Source: Talpa occidentalis
Taxonomy: Eukaryota > Chordata > Mammalia > Eulipotyphla > Talpidae
DNA length: 64,000 nucleotides
Direction of reading: 5' to 3'
NCBI RefSeq assembly: GCF_014898055.3
Contig: NW_023601104.1
Location: forward strand, 44,084,210 to 44,148,209
Of the stretch, positions 58,531 to 64,000 are shown in pieces. Made by a program: the position numbers and the translations under genes. Numbering within the stretch: the stretch's first letter is position 1; each line of letters starts with the position of its first letter. The notes below the pieces were generated by a model, which saw nothing but the letters and a program-made list of their open reading frames with translations, did not search any database and was not told the DNA's origin.

Positions 58531-59129
58531 TGTTACGGGGCAGGGAGAGGGGCAACCCAGACCTCACAAACCTGCCTGCTCTAAACAGGTTCTGCCATCC
58601 ACTGCATCAACACAAAACTAATGAGACTTTAATGGGAAGGAACTTTAATACAATTAGGAAACAATACAGAAAAGGCAAAGAATCTAGTTTCTAAATCAAG
58701 TACCCAAAGTTACCCGTCCCCTCATGGGTAGAAGTCCACCCAAGCAGGATTGGCCCAGAACAAGGCCCCAAAGCCTGTCACAAGTCTAAAGCATCATCCA
58801 GTGGGGACCCACAGAAAAGGATCAGAAAGCACCAGACAAATCTGGAAGGAAAAGAGCAAAATCAACAAAAACCACCATTGTCACCTCCCCATGGGTCTCT
58901 CACCCACAACTGTGTCACCCAGTCCACGACCAAAAGGCAAGTGCAGTTTCTTCACGTGTCTCTCGGCTCCATGTGCCTCTTCCAGGTCTCCTCCTCCTGG
59001 CTCGCCATCCTGCTTCCTTCCTTCCTCAGTGTCCTCTGCAGCTTCTTCTCTCTCTGCTCAGCTCCACCCTCCCTTGGGTGGGGCAGGAAACCTGGAAACT
59101 CCCCCTTTCCTGGGAACCACCATGTTACA
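58531..59129 (-). mobile_element. Solo LTR, approximately 600-bp family, copy 3
   Basis: Starts TGTTACGGGG, ends CATGTTACA and is highly similar to copy 2 at 50691-51292. On the minus strand it carries the same two ATTAAA words as copy 2. An 8-nt deletion relative to copies 1 and 2 near 58865 breaks the short open frame seen there, so that frame is not conserved coding sequence. No clear target duplication (GTGG versus TTGA). Confidence 0.75.
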
Positions 59130-59139
59130 TTGAGAGTAA

Positions 59140-59356
59140 TGTGGCAAGAAAAATGGCTTCAACCTTTGTGCATGTGCAAGAGTATGTGTGTGTGTGTGTA
59201 GTTATTTTTTACAGTAGTCCATGGATTGCAGGGTAAAATGCATTTTTCTTTGATCTATTGTCAAATAGTTTTTAAAGATACCCTAAACCATATGTCATTA
59301 ATTGTGTTGAGCTTTATAAACATTGTGTAATGCTGTATCTATTCTTTAGTGACTGA
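59140..59356 (-). mobile_element. Old LINE-1 3' UTR fragment (antisense), left half
   Basis: CCATGGATTGCAGGGTAAAATGC, ACCATATGTCATTAATTGTG and TTGTGTAATGCTGTATCTATTC resemble a reversed, decayed L1 3' UTR. It appears to continue across the SINE at 59630-59960. A (TG)n run lies at 59184-59200. Confidence 0.4.
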
Positions 59357-59629
59357 TTTTTTTTTTTAAGATTTATTTATTTTGTTTATACACGACTGGG
59401 GTACAGGCCAGATGTGTGGGAGGGTGAGAGGATTCATCAGAGACAGAGCAGGGAGCAGAACAGGCAGAAGACAGAAATACACTGCTGAGGGGAGCAGTGG
59501 GCGAGACAGGAGAGGTCTGTCATGCTGTGTGGTATCCTCGCCGGCCGGCTGGTAAGGAACCAGCACTGTAGAGGCTGCAGACATCTTCACAGCGCTGTGC
59601 TCAACCGCCTGTGCCACCAGGGCAGGCCC
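59357..59629 (-). mobile_element. tRNA-derived SINE, full length (antisense)
   Basis: T-run and AAGATTTATTTATTTTG tail, GGGTGAGAGGATTCATCAG body, head ending TGTGCCACCAGGGCAGGCCC. Flanks TGACTGATTTT and TGACTGATCTT are similar, so a degraded duplication is likely. Confidence 0.92.
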
Positions 59630-59960
59630 TGATCTTGACTGATCTTGATCATCATTTATGTAGATTTATTTTCACCGCTGAATAATATTCTACAGAATTA
59701 TAATGCAATTTGTTTCTATACTCATCTGTCAATTTTCATTTGAGTTATTTCTAATATTTTATTATAACAAAAAAGTGCTATTACAAGTATTCTTGAAGTC
59801 TCCTGATGCATATGTGTGAGAGTTTCTGGAAATGTACTTGTTTCATTATATCTGGACTATAACTGGAGAATACACCTGGAAATGAAATTGTTACATCTTA
59901 GGGTTATATTCAAGTTGTTATATATGATAATAGCAAAGTACTTTCTGAAGTGATTTCTTC
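59630..59960 (-). mobile_element. Old LINE-1 3' UTR fragment (antisense), right half
   Basis: CACCGCTGAATAATATTCTACAGAATTA, TTTGAGTTATTTCTAATATTTTATTATAAC and ACACCTGGAAATGAAATTGTTAC are landmarks of reversed L1 3' UTR (GCTGAATAATATTCCATTG and TAGGAGTGGAATTGCTG in better preserved copies). Confidence 0.65.
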
Positions 59961-60297
59961 CTTTGTGTAACTTCTCTCCTATTCTAATAGGCAGCCAAAA
60001 ATACCATCATGTTCTAGAATTCACAGCACTGCACTTGTATTCTGAACCTGCATCCTTAATGTTCTTTCCTAAGGCCTTTCCTTTGCATATAAAAGGCATT
60101 TTCCTACCTGGGTTGGGAAACACCCTCTTTGAGATAAGTTCCTTTGTATTCTGATGAAGGCCTCAACAGCTTTGAACCCTTAAATCTTTCCCTTATCCTT
60201 GATCTCCCAAAGATTATAATTCAGCTATCTGCCATTAAGTGAAGCCCTACTCCTAAATTCAATGTGATTTCCCCAATATTTGTCAAGAATTATGAAA
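59961..60297. other. Unclassified sequence
   Basis: No gene or clear repeat recognised. Confidence 0.35.
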
Positions 60298-60312
60298 TTT
60301 TACCTAACTTCT

Positions 60313-60542
60313 TTTTTTAACTTTTTAAAAAACCGATTTATTTTTATTTATTTATGCATACAAGAACTAGGGTGTAGGCAGAGGTGGGGGGGGTGAGAGG
60401 ATACACTAGAGAGTGGGGAGCAAAGCAGGCAAGACAGGAGAGGTCTGCTGAGCCATGTGGTTCAGTTCCCTGGCTGGGGATTGAACTCAGGCCACAGTGG
60501 TGACAGTGCTGAGACTTAACGCCTAGGCCACCAGGGAGGCCC
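60313..60542 (-). mobile_element. tRNA-derived SINE with internal deletion (antisense)
   Basis: Same family, but about 40 bp of the body (the ACACTGCTGAGGGGAGCAG block) is missing. Target duplication TTTACCTAACTTCT/TTTACCTAAATTCT (60299-60312 and 60543-60556) has one change. Confidence 0.93.
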
Positions 60543-60556
60543 TTTACCTAAATTCT

Positions 60557-61515
60557 AAGCTAACAAGATACTGTCATAGTTTCAAGGGTGATGGCAGAAA
60601 ACATAAAATTCCCAACTCAGAAACAAAGGTCTTTGTTACTCATGGCAATAGCAGTATCCAGAGTAGCAGCATTTTATTGACTCTTCTCCAAGCCTTAATT
60701 CCTAAAGGTGACATGAGGAAGCCCAGATAACCCCTGCACAGGTAGTAGATTGCATCACTGAGACAAGCCCTGATGTAATGAGCCTGAATCTTTTATTCTG
60801 GGTATACATAATAATGACTGTCCATTTCTTCTAGAATGAATGGCACATTAACTCTTATTTTCCATGGCTGGAGTAACCCTGTCCCGTACTACAAAGCGGG
60901 ATGCTATTTTCATTTTCCAAGGATGTTCACTATACAAACATCCTTGAAAAGATAATACAGAGAAAGTGTCAGTCCCTCTGCTCATAAGACTTGCAGACAT
61001 GTGAGCGATCCATGGAGAATTGTCTCTTGGTAATATTCTATGGGAGGATTCAGTTCTAAATGTCCTTGCAGAAAGGCAACATCAAGTTATCTGCATCAAA
61101 TTACTGTCATCTGATTTTTAAAAAGACATTACTATTTCATTGTTTTTTTTTTTCCTCTAAATAGTCTCTGTATTAAGATAGTCTAGATTATGCTGTGATG
61201 GCATACTCATCCCAGCATGCACAGACATTTAATTTTGTTTTCTCTTCTGTTTGTTTTATTTTAAGTGATGAGAAAGAAAGGTAGATGGATTGTTCCATGA
61301 CCTAAAATTCAACCACCAATATAACAACTAGATATGAGAATAAGCTACTAGATAAAATATTTTGCTTCCTAATGAGGGCAAAGGGAGAAATAACCGAGTG
61401 GACGTTTAATACCACACATTTTACTTCTCACTCTTGTTAGTCTGTGCAAAGCTCTTTTCCATAAGGTCGCTGAAATGGATAGGACTCTACCATCTTATAG
61501 GGGCAAGGTGTTTGG
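60557..61515. other. Unclassified sequence with a short hairpin
   Basis: No gene recognised. A perfect 10-bp inverted repeat lies at 60918-60946, listed among the findings. Confidence 0.4.
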
Positions 61516-61793
61516 TTTTTTTAAAAGATATATTTTATTTATGCATACATGACCTGGGGTATAGGCCAGAGGTGTGGGGGTGGGGGTGGTTGAGAGGATG
61601 CACCAGAAACAGAGTGGGGAGCCGACCAGGCAGATCTACTGAAATACACCACTGAGGGGAGCAGCAGGCAAGACAGGAGAGGTCAGCTGCACCATGTGGG
61701 TCAGCTCCCTGGCTAGGCATTGAACTCGTACTATAGGGGCTGCCATAGCTTCATGATGCTGAAACTTAACTCCTTGCACCACCAGGGAGGCCC
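61516..61793 (-). mobile_element. tRNA-derived SINE, full length (antisense)
   Basis: T-run, AAAAGATATATTTTATTTATG tail, GGTTGAGAGGATGCACCAG body, head ending TTGCACCACCAGGGAGGCCC. Flanks are only roughly similar (GGCAAGGTGTTTGGT versus GGCAGTGTTTTGT). Confidence 0.92.
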
Positions 61794-62686
61794 GTGGCAG
61801 TGTTTTGTTGCCATTAGTTCTGGTGTCACAGGAGAGACTCATGCATGGGTTTTTCACTGCTTTATCCTGAAGGTGACATGTATATTTCCTTCACCAAGGC
61901 TGGTCCTATGGTCCTATCTAAAATCAAGGGTCTTGGGAAATGTAGGCAAGATTATGGAAAACTGAGTGAGCGTCCTCTCTCAGCTCTCTCATTCCTCTCT
62001 TTATATAAGACGAAGATAAGGAGAGGACATTTATGTGGAACTCCAACCATTTTCCCATTTGCTGTTGTATGGGCATTCTAATCTGCTTCTTCGTTTAGAT
62101 GAGCAGATCTGCTCTGTCCAGATTCTGCAGGTTCTTTTTGATAATATATCTACTCAGTCCTCCAGAGCATGAAATCAGAATCCTTTTCTTACCCATTTGT
62201 ATTAAATGGGGTTTACCTTTTGTCTTCTTTACAACAGTGCAAACAATACTTTTACATCAAAGGAAAAGGCTATGTATCCCCTCAAAATCTACATTTCTTC
62301 TTGGTTTGATTCCTTACTATATGTCAGGTTTTAGGCTAGTTTACAGGTATATGGAGATCAACAAACAAAAGTGAGCCCTGGGACACTGAGAGTCAACAGC
62401 ACAGTGGAGGGAGGACGTGCAGCCCTCCTATGTCATACCCTGTGTGATAGCTGCTGGGGTTGAGGTAGGCATTGGGCATTTGTGGAGCTCAAAGCTGGGC
62501 AGTATGAGGCCATCTGATTTTCCAGGAAAAAAAAAAAACGGAAGTGAATTTTGAAGGACAAATAATAGTTAAACTTAACAAAATATGTCAAGGTGACTGG
62601 AAAGTCATTCTACAAATAGCAAATAATTGACTCAAGGGCAGAGGCATGAAAGAATAAGACTCTGCTTTTAAAATGCAAGTACTTTG
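61794..62686. other. Unclassified sequence
   Basis: No gene recognised. The plus frames at 61720-61965, 61845-62081 and 62099-62374 lack known signatures. Confidence 0.35.
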
Positions 62687-62951
62687 GGGCCTCCCTGGTG
62701 ACACAGGCAGTTGAGCGCTGCACTGTGAAGCTGTCCGCAGCCCCTTCTGCACCGGTTTGGTTCTGACTGGCCAGCGAGAATCCTATATGGTACAGCAGAA
62801 CTCTCCTGTCTCACCTGCTGCTCCCTCAGCAGTGTATTTCGTCAGTCTGCCTGTTCTGTTCCCCACTCTGTTTCTGGTGAATCCTCTCACCCTCCCACAC
62901 ATCTGGCCTGTATCCTGGTTCTTGTATAAAAATAAAGAAATCTTTAAAAAA
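62687..62951 (+). mobile_element. tRNA-derived SINE, full length
   Basis: Head GGGCCTCCCTGGTGACACAG, A-box-like CAGTTGAGCGCTGC, B-box-like CGGTTTGGTTCTG (diverged), body CAGTGTATTTCGTCAGTCTG and A-tail. A perfect 17-bp duplication AAAATGCAAGTACTTTG lies at 62670-62686 and 62952-62968. Confidence 0.95.
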
Positions 62952-63059
62952 AAAATGCAAGTACTTTGGTATGCATGGAAGCATGAGGGGAGTATTTGGT
63001 TGTTGCAAGAGATGAAAATGGACAGAAGATTCAGAAAAGACTCCACATTAGAATAATGA

Positions 63060-63319
63060 TTTATTTATTTTTTATTTTATTTATACAAGCACTGGGTTCA
63101 GTCAGAAGCACAAGGGGGCGAGAGAATTCACCAGAGTCGGAGCGGGGAGCAGAACAGGCGGACAGACGAAGCACACTGCTGAGGGGAGCAGCAGGCAAAA
63201 GGAGAGGTCTGCGAGCCATGTGGGACCTTCACCTGCCGCTGGGGATCAAACTGGCTCTGCAGAGGCTGTGGGCAGCTTCGCAACCCAGCGCTCAACCGCT
63301 GCACCACCGGGGAGGCCCG
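63060..63319 (-). mobile_element. tRNA-derived SINE, full length (antisense)
   Basis: Tail at left, GGGGCGAGAGAATTCACCAG body, head ending CTGCACCACCGGGGAGGCCC with many CpGs. Duplication CATTAGAATAATGA/CATTATAATAATGA (63046-63059 and 63320-63333) has one change. It lies 108 bp from the opposite-strand copy at 62687-62951. Confidence 0.95.
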
Positions 63320-63333
63320 CATTATAATAATGA

Positions 63334-64000
63334 GAACCTTTGGAAGGATTTTAAGCATAGTGAGGATTTTGTGTTAGAAAGATCATCCTGAGAGCAACCT
63401 GAGGGTTTGGAAGGGAGAGGGACTGAGTCAGAAATGTAAAGAGGCCTTTACAACATCCCAGACACTCATGGCAGTTTAAAGAGAATAAAATGGAAGTCAA
63501 TGATGTTTAGTTGATACAATATCAGAATGTGATAATGGAATGGATTTTGGGGAAATGAAAGCGAGGAGTCTCAGGTATAACTCTTAGAATCTGAGGCTGG
63601 AAGAAAGGAGGACAAATTTAAGTTTGAAAATGGGAGTTTACTCTTAGATTGGCAGCTGTGGGATGACACTGTAACCATCAACATAGAAATTTAGGGGAAA
63701 ACAGTTGAGAAGAGAAGACGTATCCAGTACATGACAACATGGTCATTGAGAGAACCATAGTGAAGGTGTGTCTCCACCAAAAGAATGTGTAAGTCTCTTG
63801 TGCACCTATGAATTAAACAATATGAAATTACAAAAAACAAGCAAAACAACAGATTTGCACCTCCTAAATACATCCAGTATGAATTCTAGAATGAAAATAA
63901 ATCACAAATTTAGAATAAGTGGCAAACTGAAAGCAGAATTAGTCTCTGACAACACTAAATATGTTTTGTACTTCCAAAGTTCTTGTCTTCTCAGTGCACT
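63334..64000. other. Unclassified sequence to the window end
   Basis: No gene or clear repeat recognised. Confidence 0.4.

Noticed and set aside
62996..63391. 131-codon plus-strand frame
   Set aside because: Most of it is the antisense SINE at 63060-63319.

Overview
The window is nuclear DNA from a placental mammal and looks like an AT-rich intergenic or deep intronic region. No host protein-coding gene, rRNA or tRNA gene could be recognised. The evidence for a mammal is direct: the 3' end of a LINE-1 with a typical ORF2 C-terminus, ancient MIR, L2, MLT1-like and hAT fossils, gammaretrovirus-like solo LTRs with 4-bp target duplications, and at least 15 copies of one tRNA-derived SINE family (about 270 bp, starting GGGCCTCCCTGGTGGC and ending in AAATAAATAAATCTTT plus an A-tail). 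I see no Alu, B1/B2, carnivore CAN, ruminant Bov-tA/BovB or pig PRE-1 copies. That points to a laurasiatherian-type lineage outside those groups, perhaps a bat or pangolin, but I cannot fix the species from sequence alone.

Layout. 1-1023: 3' end of a young sense LINE-1 with an open ORF2 frame. 1.0-8.0 kb: mostly unclassified sequence with one MIR and a homeodomain-motif-rich stretch at 6.9-7.2 kb. 8.08-8.35 kb: a CpG-dense, NRF1-motif-like patch. 8.4-10.1 kb: a cluster of an LTR, two SINEs, an old antisense L1 3' piece and a 0.17-kb L1 tail. 10.1-12.4 kb: L2 fragments, a possible decayed coding remnant at 11.67-11.93 kb, and a tandem duplication with a CA repeat. 12.8-14.6 kb: three SINEs and a hAT-like DNA transposon. 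15-18 kb: low-repeat sequence with a candidate conserved regulatory block around 17.0-17.7 kb. 18.7-23.2 kb: an old antisense L1 broken up by an MLT1-like LTR and another L1 piece. 23-36 kb: mostly unclassified, with L1, MIR and L2 relics and one young SINE at 32.5 kb. 36-38.9 kb: an old sense L1 interrupted by an MLT1-like LTR and a young SINE. 39-46 kb: MIRs, one SINE and L1 3' ends. 46.4-52.8 kb: two independent solo LTRs of one family, a MER5A-like element, a candidate conserved element at 47.9-48.4 kb, and a nested LTR pair at 50.5-51.6 kb. 53-56.5 kb: a 167-codon open frame on the minus strand and another LTR. 56.6-63.3 kb: the SINE-dense end, with seven copies, plus a third copy of the approximately 600-bp LTR.

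Function. No set of host genes works together here. The biology is layered retrotransposition: MIR, L2, MLT1 and hAT relics are oldest, then old L1s, then gammaretrovirus-like LTRs, the tRNA SINE and the young L1. Exact target duplications and nesting give parts of this order. The stretches most worth testing for host function are the CpG patch, the two or three motif-rich non-repeat blocks, the decayed coding-like segment at 11.7-11.9 kb and the minus-strand open frame at 55 kb. None is proven. No convincing undescribed system is visible.
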